7,243 bases of DNA from positions 1 through 7,243 of the forward strand of contig DATKXO010000182.1 of NCBI GenBank assembly GCA_035528995.1, in the 5' to 3' direction. The first letter of the stretch is position 1. Each line of letters begins with the position of its first letter. Shown piece by piece: positions 1-6,340 of the stretch. The notes under the pieces were generated by a model that had not been told where the DNA came from, ran no database searches, and worked only from the letters and a program-made list of their open reading frames with translations. Position numbers and translations under genes: made by a program. The DNA is from DATKXO01 sp035528995 (GTDB taxonomy: Bacteria > Planctomycetota > Phycisphaerae > UBA1845).

Positions 1-14
1 GTGAGGCCCATTCT

Positions 15-90
15 CGCACCGCCCCCGATCCCGCCAACCTTGCCGCAGATCAGAACCCCCGGCGCCTGAAGCTCCGGGGCGGTGCGTTTT
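15..90 (+). terminator. Terminator-like 11-bp inverted repeat followed by TTTT
   Basis: An 11-bp perfect inverted repeat (CGCACCGCCCC at 15-25, GGGGCGGTGCG at 76-86) is followed at once by TTTT on the plus strand. The 50-nt loop can form a second hairpin (CCCCGG 57-62 with CCGGGG 74-79). This could terminate a plus-strand gene lying left of the window. The long loop and short T-tract make it atypical; it might instead be a structured RNA end. There is no T-tract on the minus strand, so it is less convincing as a terminator for the kinase gene. Confidence 0.35.
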
Positions 91-145
91 GCCCTTGACG
101 CGCGGCGGGCTCTCATAGAAGCGTGGGCCATGCCACCCGCCGGGG

Positions 146-173
146 TCCGCGCGGGCTGAAGCCCGCGGCTCGG
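146..173. repeat. Palindromic intergenic repeat, copy 1
   Basis: The stem is CGCGGGC (150-156) with GCCCGCG (161-167) around a TGAA loop, followed by GCTCGG. It has the same layout as the copies at 5257-5284 and 6495-6522, but the fifth base pair of the stem is G-C here and A-T in those copies, a compensatory change. It begins only a few bases beyond the stop codon of the minus-strand kinase gene, so it would lie in that gene's 3' untranslated region. There is no T-tract. Confidence 0.7.
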
Positions 174-178
174 AGGTG

Positions 179-784
179 TTAGATGTAGCCGAGGTCGTGG
201 AGGCGCTGTCTTATGATGGCCTCCTCCTCGGCGGTGTACTCGGCCGAGGTCTGCTTGGGGAGGTAGCCGAGGATCTCGAGGGTGGAGACGATCCTGGCTA
301 CGCCTTTGTGGGGCGGGTCGGTGTCGGTGTTGATCAGGACCTCGGGCTTGAAGGGCTCCTCGTAGGGGGCGTTGACGCCGGCGACGTGGGCCAGCTCGCC
401 GCGTTTGGCCTTGTCGAAGAGGCCGCTCTTGTCGCGTTTGGCTAGCACCTCCATGGGGCAGCGGCAGTAGACCTCTAAAAAGCGGCCGACGTCCGAGCGG
501 ATGCCGTCCCGCAGATCGCGATAGGGCGAGACGGCGGCCACGATGGCCACCACACCGTTGCGGTTGAGCAGCTTGCACTCGTAGGCGATGCGTTTGAGGT
601 TGTCGGCGATCTCGTCGCGGGTGAAGCCGAGGGATCGGTTGAGGGCCTGGCGGATGCGTCCGGAATCGAGGACCTCGCAGGAGCAGCCGCGTGCGGTGAG
701 GGCGTCGCGCAGCATGGCCGCCAGGGTGCTCTTGCCGGAGCAGGTCACCCCGGTGAACCAGACGGTAAAGCCCTCATCGCTCAT
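179..784 (-). CDS. cysC: Adenylylsulfate (APS) kinase-like protein, CysC family, variant active-site motif
   Basis: This is a 201-aa P-loop kinase of the CysC type. The family phosphorylates adenosine 5'-phosphosulfate with ATP to give PAPS in the cytoplasm. Visible motifs are the Walker A GVTCSGKST (12-20, Lys18), LNRSLGF (48-54), the SPYR segment (86-89) with the serine matching the phosphoserine of E. coli CysC, the KRDKSGLFDKAKRGE stretch (116-130) and a GVNAPYEEP segment (136-144) matching the substrate-lid GIDSPYEAP. The usual DGDNxR motif reads DSGRIR (40-45), losing the second aspartate and the asparagine. Residues 172-201 add a charged tail ending in RLHDLGYI, beyond the usual family end. 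The ATG at 784 has a GGGG six bases upstream and lies 36 bp after the transporter stop, suggesting one transcript. The family is clear; its substrate is less certain because of the altered motif, and the gene symbol is by homology only. Confidence 0.85.
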   Translation of the reverse strand: MSDEGFTVWFTGVTCSGKSTLAAMLRDALTARGCSCEVLDSGRIRQALNRSLGFTRDEIADNLKRIAYECKLLNRNGVVAIVAAVSPYRDLRDGIRSDVGRFLEVYCRCPMEVLAKRDKSGLFDKAKRGELAHVAGVNAPYEEPFKPEVLINTDTDPPHKGVARIVSTLEILGYLPKQTSAEYTAEEEAIIRQRLHDLGYI

Positions 785-820
785 GATCGCCCCAAGTCGT
801 GGGCCCGACGCCCGTTCTGT

Positions 821-2338
821 CTACATTCCCACCGCGCTTGCGGCGGCCGGCACGGTGTAGTCGACGCCGACCAGCGGCCAATATACCAGGATCACGAGGA
901 CGACGACCACCCAGGAGATCACGGTCATGGGGACGCCGTATTTGGGCACCTGCCCCAGGCTGTAGTAGCCGGAGGCGTAGCAGATCGCGTTGGGCGGGGA
1001 ACTGATGGGCAGGGCGAAGGCCAGGCCGCTGGAGAGGGCCACGACGTAGGTCATGGTGACCGGATTGATGGCGGGGTCGGTCTGGCCGCCCAGGGCGAAG
1101 CCGATGGGCAAGAGGACGGCGACGGCGGCGGCGTTGCTGATGGCGCTGCTCAGGGCGATGGTCAGGGCGGACATGGCCACCAGGAGCATGACCGGGCTGG
1201 CCCCACCGCCGGGGAGGACCTGCTCGGCGACCCAGTGCATGGCATGGGTGTCCTTCATGGCGGAGCCGAGAGCGATGGCCCCGCCGTACATGACGATGAC
1301 GCCCCAGTTGACGTAGCCCTGGATGTCGCGCCAGTCGGCGATGCGGAAGGCGGAGACGGCGACGGCGCCGAGGACGGCGATGACGGAGAGGTCGACGCGG
1401 TGGCCCAAGAAGATCCAGCAGGCGATGGTGCCCAGGCCGACGACGGCCAGGCGCCGCTCGGCGGACGACATGGGCCCGAGAGCGGCCACGCGTTGGTTGA
1501 GCATGCGGGTGGCGGGGGTGATGTCGTTGATTTCCCAACGGACGAATCGCAAGAGGGTGAAGACGGCGACGGCGGTGAGGATGATGACGATGGGCATGGA
1601 GGCCCGCATCCATCCGAGGAAGCTGACCTGATAGATGGGCTGGCCGTCGGGGCCGCGGAAGGCGTCCTGCAAGAGGCCCAGGGCCAAGGGCGCCCTGGCC
1701 CCGCCGAGGAAGGTGGCGACTCCGCCGATGATGGCTCCCCAGGCGAGTCCGAGGAAGAGGGCCTTGGCGTAGCCGCTTTCGAGCTTTTTGAGGCCGAGGC
1801 TGTCGGCGATCTCGAGGACGATGGGGAACATCATGGCGGCGACGGCGTGCTCGGGCATCCACATGGCCAGAAACGCGGAGGAGCAGACTACACCGGCGAC
1901 CAGCAGGCGCGGATGGCGGTCGAAGCGTTGCAGCAGGATGAGGGTCATGCGCTTGGAGAGTCCGGTGTGGATGGTGGCGGTGGCCAGGACGAAGACTCCG
2001 AGGATGAAGAAGACGGCGGTGTTTCCGAAGTAGGCGAAGGACTGCCAGGCGGTGGTCACTCCGAAGGTAGGCAGCAGGGCGACGGCCAGCAGGCCGGTGA
2101 AGGATTGGGCGATGAGGTTGGTGCTCCAGAGGGCCAGGCAGACGACGAAGATGGCCAGGGCGTGCTGGGCGGCTCGGGGGGACTCGGGATCAAGCTGGGC
2201 GGGGCGTACCCAGGTGGGCCCCAGCAGCAGGACGGCGGCGATGAGCAGGGCGACGGCCAGAATGCCGAGCTTGATCCGGTGCCGGGTGGAGATGCCTGCA
2301 TCCCGGGCCATGGTTGTCTCGGCGGCGAACTCTGTCAT
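821..2338 (-). CDS. DASS/SLC13-family anion transporter (sodium:sulfate/dicarboxylate symporter type)
   Basis: This is a 505-aa polytopic inner-membrane protein with about 11-13 hydrophobic segments, the first near residues 25-44 and the last near 470-490. It shows the internal two-fold repeat of the divalent anion:sodium symporter family, which imports sulfate, dicarboxylates or similar anions. The second half keeps the expected signatures: SSAISNAAAVAVLLPIG (about 397-413, the SNT motif as SNA) and LPISSPPNAI (443-452). In the first half the SNT position reads MWMPEHAVAAMMFPI (159-173), and the GTPPN-type loop reads GGARAP (212-217). I chose the ATG at 2338, preceded by GGAG at very short spacing; a GTG at 2356 (511 aa) and an ATG at 2311 (496 aa) are alternatives. 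It lies 36 bp upstream of the kinase gene, which fits sulfate or another oxyanion as substrate, but this is inferred. Coupling to Na+ cannot be assumed with the first motif altered. Confidence 0.85.
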   Translation of the reverse strand: MTEFAAETTMARDAGISTRHRIKLGILAVALLIAAVLLLGPTWVRPAQLDPESPRAAQHALAIFVVCLALWSTNLIAQSFTGLLAVALLPTFGVTTAWQSFAYFGNTAVFFILGVFVLATATIHTGLSKRMTLILLQRFDRHPRLLVAGVVCSSAFLAMWMPEHAVAAMMFPIVLEIADSLGLKKLESGYAKALFLGLAWGAIIGGVATFLGGARAPLALGLLQDAFRGPDGQPIYQVSFLGWMRASMPIVIILTAVAVFTLLRFVRWEINDITPATRMLNQRVAALGPMSSAERRLAVVGLGTIACWIFLGHRVDLSVIAVLGAVAVSAFRIADWRDIQGYVNWGVIVMYGGAIALGSAMKDTHAMHWVAEQVLPGGGASPVMLLVAMSALTIALSSAISNAAAVAVLLPIGFALGGQTDPAINPVTMTYVVALSSGLAFALPISSPPNAICYASGYYSLGQVPKYGVPMTVISWVVVVLVILVYWPLVGVDYTVPAAASAVGM

Positions 2339-2619
2339 AGCTCCAACACCGGCCACAGGCAGGAGCCATCCTGCTGGCGCGTCGGCAGCTCCCCGGCTGG
2401 GCTGATGGGTGCATTATCGGCGAGGCGGGGGCGTGCGGCCAGCGGCTTTGCGTCGGGGCGGTGACGGCGTGCAGGCCGGGCAGGCTCAGGCGCGGGCAGA
2501 GGGCCGGCCGTCGCCGGTCCGACGCTGAGGGCGACAGCGTTTCAGTCCCGGTCCCGATGCCGGAAGCGGGGACAGGAGGGAGAGTCGCTATCAGCCGTGA
2601 AGCGGGGCAGGCCGGGGGA

Positions 2620-3072
2620 TCAACCGTTGGCGCCGATGTCTCGCGTGAAGGCGGACATGACCATGAGGTTCTCATCGGCCTCGTGGCGCTGGACCTCGGT
2701 GAGCACGTTCTCGATGCGCTGGCAGCACTCGCGGACGAGCATTCGATCGTCCGGTCCCGCTTCGTGCAGAGCGGTATGGATGCCGTCCATGATCCGGGTG
2801 ATTTCGCCGTGCTCGTGCTTGAGCCGTTCGACCTGATCGAAGAGTGTGGGACGTTGCTCGACGACGGAAGGGAGATAGCCGTCCTGCTCCTCGAGGGCCA
2901 TGTGCTTCTGGAGATGGGCGCGCATGTGGTCGAAGCGATCGCGCAGGTGGGTCAGCCATTCCTGGACCTGGGTCCGTGGGGGGGCGGCCACCTCTTTGAG
3001 CAGGACACCGGCGAGGTCTTCGACTCGGTCGTGTTCCTGCCGCATCCATTGGGCGAGATCGTCTGATTTCAT
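2620..3072 (-). CDS. Hemerythrin-like HHE cation-binding domain protein
   Basis: This is a 150-aa soluble four-helix protein made of a single HHE/hemerythrin-like domain. Candidate di-iron ligands are spaced as in the family: His14 in RQEHD, His53 and His57 with Glu61 (HLQKHMALEE), His86/His88 in LKHEHGEI, and His130 with Glu134 (RHEADE). Family members bind O2 or NO or act in iron and redox stress; which applies here cannot be read from sequence. The ATG at 3072 is well supported by GGAGG eight bases upstream; the frame stays open to 3327, but that extension is Pro/Arg-rich and unlike a protein. It has its own promoter candidate (TTGACA, 17 nt, GACGAT). A 281-bp gap separates its stop from the transporter start. 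In that gap I see no convincing terminator, so read-through to the transporter is possible but not shown. Confidence 0.85.
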   Translation of the reverse strand: MKSDDLAQWMRQEHDRVEDLAGVLLKEVAAPPRTQVQEWLTHLRDRFDHMRAHLQKHMALEEQDGYLPSVVEQRPTLFDQVERLKHEHGEITRIMDGIHTALHEAGPDDRMLVRECCQRIENVLTEVQRHEADENLMVMSAFTRDIGANG

Positions 3073-3080
3073 GTTCAGTG

Positions 3081-3085
3081 CCTCC
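3081..3085 (-). promoter_or_regulatory. Ribosome binding site of the hemerythrin-like gene
   Basis: GGAGG on the minus strand, eight bases before the ATG at 3072. It decides the start of the HHE protein against the much longer open frame that continues upstream to 3327. Confidence 0.75.
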
Positions 3086-3123
3086 GTGGTCCCTCGGGCC
3101 TGCATGCACCTGCCGGGAAGGGA

Positions 3124-3152
3124 ATCGTCGGATTGGTCCGGACGGTTGTCAA
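3124..3152 (-). promoter_or_regulatory. Candidate sigma-70-type promoter for the hemerythrin-like gene
   Basis: On the minus strand a perfect -35 hexamer TTGACA (3152-3147) is followed after 17 nt by GACGAT (3129-3124), which matches TATAAT at three of six positions. Transcription would start near 3117 and give a leader of about 45 nt containing the GGAGG. The -35 box and spacing are good and the -10 is weak. Confidence 0.4.
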
Positions 3153-3381
3153 GCCGGGTGCCCGAGGCGCCAGGGCGTCGGTGGCGGCTGATCGCATCCG
3201 AGGGGCGTGGCGAATCAGAGGCACTGCCCAGAGGCGTCCGGCTGTGAGCCGGCACGGTGGGTCCGGTCGGTGGGCGGTTGTCGGCAGGGGGGCGACCTGC
3301 CTCACCGGGGCAGGAGGGGGCATACACCCCCCTTCCGGGCTGATTGCGGGCGCAAATGAGCCGTCCGGGCCGGGTCGATGC

Positions 3382-3410
3382 TTGACCCGAAGGGGCGTTT
3401 CTGACATATT
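3382..3410 (+). promoter_or_regulatory. Candidate sigma-70-type promoter for the prepilin-like gene
   Basis: TTGACC (3382-3387), a 17-nt spacer and CATATT (3405-3410) match the consensus at five and four of six positions. Initiation would be near 3417, giving a leader of roughly 125 nt before the ATG at 3545. This is an AT-rich patch in otherwise GC-rich intergenic DNA, which strengthens the call slightly. Confidence 0.45.
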
Positions 3411-3420
3411 GGAGGGTGAT

Positions 3421-3436
3421 CTGCGGGAGTCCGCAG
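3421..3436 (+). other. Leader hairpin just after the candidate promoter
   Basis: CTGCGG (3421-3426) and CCGCAG (3431-3436) form a perfect 6-bp stem with a GAGT tetraloop, followed by GTTTG. It would sit almost at the 5' end of the prepilin-like transcript, where it could stabilise the RNA or act as a weak attenuator. The rest of 3437-3544 is GC-rich, and I see no known riboswitch in it. Confidence 0.35.
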
Positions 3437-3544
3437 GTTTGTCGGCTGAGGGTGGGCCCTGCGGCTGCGAGCGTGGGGTAGCGGCCGGCTGAGCGCGAGC
3501 AGGCCGATACCAGTCTAGTGTTGAATCGCTACAGGACCAATCTG

Positions 3545-4588
3545 ATGAACCTCGAAAACCGAAATCATCCTTCCGGCGGCCCCACCGCGTCGAAGGCGCG
3601 GCGGGCTTTTACGCTGATCGAGTTGCTGGTGGTGGTCTCGATCATCGCCCTGTTGATCTCGATCCTGCTTCCGTCGCTTCGGAAGGCGCGGGAGCAGGCC
3701 AAGTTGACCGTTTGCCTGGCCAACCTCAAAGGCACGGCCACCTCGAGCCTGACCTATGCGGCGGACGATCCGACGGAGGCGGCCATCCCGATTCAGTACC
3801 GCGTGAACCTGGAGCCGGACGCGCTGGGCCAGCGCATGGTGGTGGCCTACGCCTGGGCCGGCAAGTCGGGGCGTGGTCGGGAGTTCGGGAGCCTGACGTG
3901 GTGGGGGACCAGGGAAGGGAAGGGCCCGGCCCGCCGACCGCTGAACCGGTTTCTGTACAAGGACGGGTTTTCCGATTACACGAACAACCCGGGGTCGGGA
4001 AGGAAGAATCACATGTCGGACGAGAAACTGCAACTGGACGCCTTCATCTGTCCGTCGGACACGGGGTACAAGGGGATTCACTTCAAGGCCTGGAAGGCGA
4101 GCGGGCTGACGTCGTACGATCACTACGGCAACAGCTACGCGGCGAACGTCTTCTGGATCTTCCACCCGGGTTCGAGCGATTGCGGCGGTCCGTGCTGCCG
4201 GAGCCTCGGGGCGGCGTTGCGACCGCTCTCACGGATCGCGAATCCGGCCAACACGCTCTATTACGAGGAGAACGTGGGGCGTTTCGCGTTCCTGGCCGAG
4301 CCCGACGGGGCGACCACGTCGTGCGGCCACGGGATCATCCCGGGCGTCGTTACCGGCTGGCACGGTCGGGACTGGCTGTTCAACGTGTCCTTCGCCGACG
4401 GTCACGCGGGCGTGGTGAAGATGAAGGGTTTCGACAACCCGCGTCTGTCCGAATATCCCGACGGCACGGGCTACCAAGGCTGGATCTGCGTGGAGACCCG
4501 CGGGCCGGGGTATCAGCGGGACACGCTCCCGGCGCCGCCCGTATGGACCACGATCGAGTGCGCAACGATCCGGGACGACGTAGAGTAG
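3545..4588 (+). CDS. Prepilin-type N-terminal domain protein of the H-X9-DG class (type II pseudopilin-like)
   Basis: This is a 347-aa protein with a class III signal: basic residues KARR, then A/FTLIELLVVVSIIALLISILLPSL (cleavage expected after Ala21, methylated Phe22, Glu26 as the +5 glutamate), followed by a long N-terminal helix. Later come FICPSD (168-173) and a C-terminal WHGRDWLFNVSFADGHAG (272-289). The latter is the 'processing-associated' motif, but with 11 rather than 9 residues between His273 and Asp285-Gly286. Prepilin peptidase would process it and the type II secretion/pilus machinery would assemble or export it; members are very numerous in planctomycetes and their individual roles are unknown. 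The ATG at 3545 has AGGA nine bases upstream and gives a short basic leader; a GTG at 3518 would add nine residues. Cys-rich segment SDCGGPCCRS (211-220) could form disulfides. The next gene follows after 56 bp on the same strand. Confidence 0.88.
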   Translation: MNLENRNHPSGGPTASKARRAFTLIELLVVVSIIALLISILLPSLRKAREQAKLTVCLANLKGTATSSLTYAADDPTEAAIPIQYRVNLEPDALGQRMVVAYAWAGKSGRGREFGSLTWWGTREGKGPARRPLNRFLYKDGFSDYTNNPGSGRKNHMSDEKLQLDAFICPSDTGYKGIHFKAWKASGLTSYDHYGNSYAANVFWIFHPGSSDCGGPCCRSLGAALRPLSRIANPANTLYYEENVGRFAFLAEPDGATTSCGHGIIPGVVTGWHGRDWLFNVSFADGHAGVVKMKGFDNPRLSEYPDGTGYQGWICVETRGPGYQRDTLPAPPVWTTIECATIRDDVE

Positions 4589-4644
4589 CGGGCTGCGCCA
4601 GACGGATTGAACCCCACGCTTCGTCTTGAGACGGGACGACTACG

Positions 4645-5025
4645 GTGGCTGAGAAGACGGGCGGTAGCAACAAGGCGTTGATTCCGATCGTGGTGGTTGG
4701 CGCGGTGATCGTGGTCGCCGTGGGTGCCTGGGCGCTGATGTCGGGCGGCGGGGACGAGGACGCGTACTCGGCGCCGGTGGTGCAGCCGGCCGCTGCCAAA
4801 CCCGAGCCGAAGCCGGGCGAGAAGAAGGACGAGGACAAGCAACCGGCCCGCACCCGCGAGCGACCGCGAGAGCGCGACCGCGGCAGCGATCGGGGCCGCA
4901 CGCGGACGGTGGAGGAGCGGGAGGACCGAACGGAGGAGAAGAAGCCGGACCGGTCCAAGAAGAAGGACAAGAAGAAGAAGAAAGAGAAGAAGCCCCAAGC
5001 GCCGCTGTTGCCGCCGGGCGTCTGA
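4645..5025 (+). CDS. Small single-pass membrane protein with highly charged, Lys/Arg-rich tail
   Basis: This 126-aa protein starts at a GTG preceded by a weak GGGA. Residues 1-10 are polar, 11-32 form one strong transmembrane helix (ALIPIVVVGAVIVVAVGAWA and on), and from 33 the chain is low complexity: an acidic, Pro-rich linker (36-66), an Arg/Glu/Asp-rich stretch (70-100), a poly-Lys run (105-116) and a Pro-rich end. I recognise no family. It lies 56 bp after the prepilin-like gene with no clear terminator between, so they probably share a transcript, and the tail may interact with an anionic surface such as nucleic acid, lipid or wall polymer; that is a guess. The highly biased composition makes coding status a little less certain than for its neighbours, but the clean N-terminal membrane helix and the operon-like spacing support it. 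Confidence 0.65.
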   Translation: MAEKTGGSNKALIPIVVVGAVIVVAVGAWALMSGGGDEDAYSAPVVQPAAAKPEPKPGEKKDEDKQPARTRERPRERDRGSDRGRTRTVEEREDRTEEKKPDRSKKKDKKKKKEKKPQAPLLPPGV

Positions 5026-5080
5026 TCACCCGGCCACCCGACGTCGTTATCTCGCCGATCCGTCCCCGTAACCGCGGCGG

Positions 5081-5172
5081 GCGATTGTCGCGGTGGCGTC
5101 CGCCAGCCTGTCGAGACTGATTCACGGCTGCATCTATCCCTACACTCAAACTGACCGATTGTCGCCGTCGCG
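5081..5172 (+). repeat. Pair of imperfect direct repeats around CGATTGTCGC
   Basis: Segments 5081-5098 and 5155-5172 agree at 15 of 18 positions and share the identical core CGATTGTCGC. They lie 74 nt apart in the gap between the convergent membrane-protein gene and oleB. The second copy overlaps the 20-nt sequence that recurs in inverted orientation near the oleA end (6548-6567). Confidence 0.45.
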
Positions 5173-5191
5173 AGCCACGGACGGAACCCGT

Positions 5192-5206
5192 CCCGACGGC
5201 GTCGGG
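5192..5206. other. Hairpin in the convergent intergenic region
   Basis: CCCGAC (5192-5197) and GTCGGG (5201-5206) form a perfect 6-bp stem with a 3-nt loop, between the ends of two converging genes. The position suits a bidirectional terminator, but no T-tract follows on either strand. Apart from this, the repeat pair at 5081-5172 and the palindromic copy at 5257-5284, I see nothing else in 5026-5338. Confidence 0.3.
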
Positions 5207-5256
5207 AGTTCGCGCGGTGCTTCACACGCGTCAGGAGAGGGCCTTTCGCTCGCTGG

Positions 5257-5284
5257 TCCGCGCGAGCTGAAGCTCGCGGCTCAG
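5257..5284. repeat. Palindromic intergenic repeat, copy 2
   Basis: The stem is CGCGAGC (5261-5267) with GCTCGCG (5272-5278) around a TGAA loop, with the shared flanks TCCG before and GCTCAG after. It lies about 55 nt beyond the minus-strand stop of oleB, matching the placement of copy 1 after the kinase gene and copy 4 after oleA. Confidence 0.75.
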
Positions 5285-5338
5285 GGCGATTCGCTGGGCG
5301 CCGGGCGTCACCGGCGTGGCACTTTGGGGCGGAGGGTG

Positions 5339-6235
5339 CTATGGCGAGGTTGGGGCGGGGGTGGTTCGGGCGAGGAAGTCTTGGAGGATGGGCAGGATGT
5401 CGGGGGCGGCGTCTTGGACGACGTAGTGGCCGGCGGCGGGGAAGCGGTGGACCTCGGCCTCGGGGAAGCGCTGAATCCAGCCGGCCAGGAAGCTTTCGTT
5501 GAAGCAGAAGTCGCGCATGCCCCAGCAGATCAGCATGGGGCGGTCGCCGAACCGCTGGAGCGAGTCGTCGATCGACTGGAGCAGGGCGTAGCTGCGGTGT
5601 GAGCGTGAGACGGGGATGTCCTGGACGAATCGCAGGATGGCGACGCGGGTGGCGTAGCTGTCGTAGGGCAGCAGGTAGCCGGCTCGGACGTCGGGCGTCA
5701 TGCGGGGCCGGTTCTTGCAGGCCATCCGGATGGCCCCTCGGGCGAAGGCGTTGAGACCTCGGACGGCCAGAGGACCCAGCACCGGCCATCGGCAGACACG
5801 GATCCTGAGCGGCACGCGTCCGAAGAAGGCGGCCGTGTTGAAGACGATGAAGCGGCGGACCCGCTCCGGGCGCCGGACCGCCAGGCCGAAGCCGATCGCC
5901 CCGCCCCAGTCGTGCACCGCCAGGGTGATGTCGTCGAGGCCGAGACGATCGAGCAGGCGTTCGACGTTTTCGACGTGGGTGGTGAGGGTGTAGGGGTATC
6001 GGCGGGGCTTGTCCGAGAGGCCGCAGCCGACGTGGTCCGGGGCGATGACCCGGTACTGATCCCGGAGTCCGGCGATCAGGTCGCGGTAGTAGAAGGACCA
6101 GGTAGGGTTTCCGTGGAGCATGAGCAGCGGGTGGCCGGTGCCCTCGTCCAGGTAGTGCATGCGCGGTCCGCCGACGTCGAGGTAGTGGGACTCGAAGGGG
6201 TAGAGACGTCGGATGGAGTCAGGGACGGTGGTCAT
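5339..6235 (-). CDS. oleB: OleB-like alpha/beta hydrolase (beta-lactone decarboxylase, haloalkane-dehalogenase-like fold)
   Basis: This 298-aa alpha/beta hydrolase opens with the YPFESHYLD segment (12-20) typical of OleB. The active-site set is visible: HGNPTW (41-46, with Asn43 in the anion-binding position), the nucleophile elbow HDWGG (108-112, Asp109 and Trp110), an acid in MRDFCF (Asp242) and the base in AAGHYV (His270). OleB decarboxylates cis-beta-lactones made by OleC, releasing long-chain cis-olefins; haloalkane dehalogenases share the fold and catalytic residues. The oleA homologue 356 bp upstream on the same strand favours OleB over a dehalogenase. No clear Shine-Dalgarno precedes the ATG at 6235. 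The upstream gap carries several repeats and a small insertion, so the gene may have its own promoter. No oleC or oleD follows; the next gene converges. Confidence 0.85.
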   Translation of the reverse strand: MTTVPDSIRRLYPFESHYLDVGGPRMHYLDEGTGHPLLMLHGNPTWSFYYRDLIAGLRDQYRVIAPDHVGCGLSDKPRRYPYTLTTHVENVERLLDRLGLDDITLAVHDWGGAIGFGLAVRRPERVRRFIVFNTAAFFGRVPLRIRVCRWPVLGPLAVRGLNAFARGAIRMACKNRPRMTPDVRAGYLLPYDSYATRVAILRFVQDIPVSRSHRSYALLQSIDDSLQRFGDRPMLICWGMRDFCFNESFLAGWIQRFPEAEVHRFPAAGHYVVQDAAPDILPILQDFLARTTPAPTSP

Positions 6236-6245
6236 GGCATTCGTA

Positions 6246-6281
6246 GAGTTCGGAGTTGCGAGTAGCGAGTCAGGAGTTGCG
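6246..6281. repeat. Short degenerate tandem repeat of a GAGTTGCG-like unit
   Basis: Just upstream of oleB a 6-8-nt unit is repeated about five times imperfectly; GGAGTTGCG occurs exactly twice (6252-6260 and 6273-6281), with AGTAGCG and AGTCAG variants between. It could reflect replication slippage. It occupies the place where the oleB ribosome binding site and promoter would be expected. Confidence 0.4.
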
Positions 6282-6313
6282 GGATTCGGTGAGCGCTACT
6301 CTGGACTCCTCAG

Positions 6314-6328
6314 GCTGGCGATGCCAGC
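6314..6328. repeat. Small palindrome GCTGGC-GAT-GCCAGC
   Basis: A perfect 6-bp stem with a 3-nt loop lies 12 nt before the interrupted palindromic repeat at 6341. It may be an accessory hairpin belonging to the same composite repeat, as the two are separated only by TCGCTGTTCCGG. No similar hairpin accompanies the other copies in this window. Confidence 0.4.
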
Positions 6329-6340
6329 TCGCTGTTCCGG

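Noticed and set aside
774..1862. 362-aa minus-strand frame within the transporter gene
   Set aside because: It is Arg/Pro/His-rich, typical of an out-of-frame GC-rich shadow, and it overlaps the real transporter and the kinase start.
2413..2418. GATAAT on the minus strand as a -10 box for the transporter gene
   Set aside because: The matching -35 position (TGGCCG) is poor, so a single 5-of-6 hexamer is not enough to call a promoter.
1235..2464. 409-aa open frame on the plus strand opposite the transporter gene
   Set aside because: It is very Gly/Asp/Glu-rich with no domain pattern, and it is the antisense shadow of a clear membrane transporter in GC-rich DNA.
3073..3327. N-terminal extension of the hemerythrin-like frame
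   Set aside because: The extension is Pro/Arg/Ser-rich, overlaps the promoter candidate, and the ATG at 3072 has a strong GGAGG at good spacing exactly where the domain begins.
5013..5034. GCCGGG/CCCGGC hairpin overlapping the end of the small membrane-protein gene as its terminator
   Set aside because: The stem is only 6 bp with a 10-nt loop, overlaps the stop codon and has no T-tract.
4380..5789. 469-aa minus-strand frame spanning the pilin-like gene end, the small gene and oleB
   Set aside because: It crosses three supported genes and their gaps, has Arg/Pro- and Ser-rich composition, and shows no recognisable domain.
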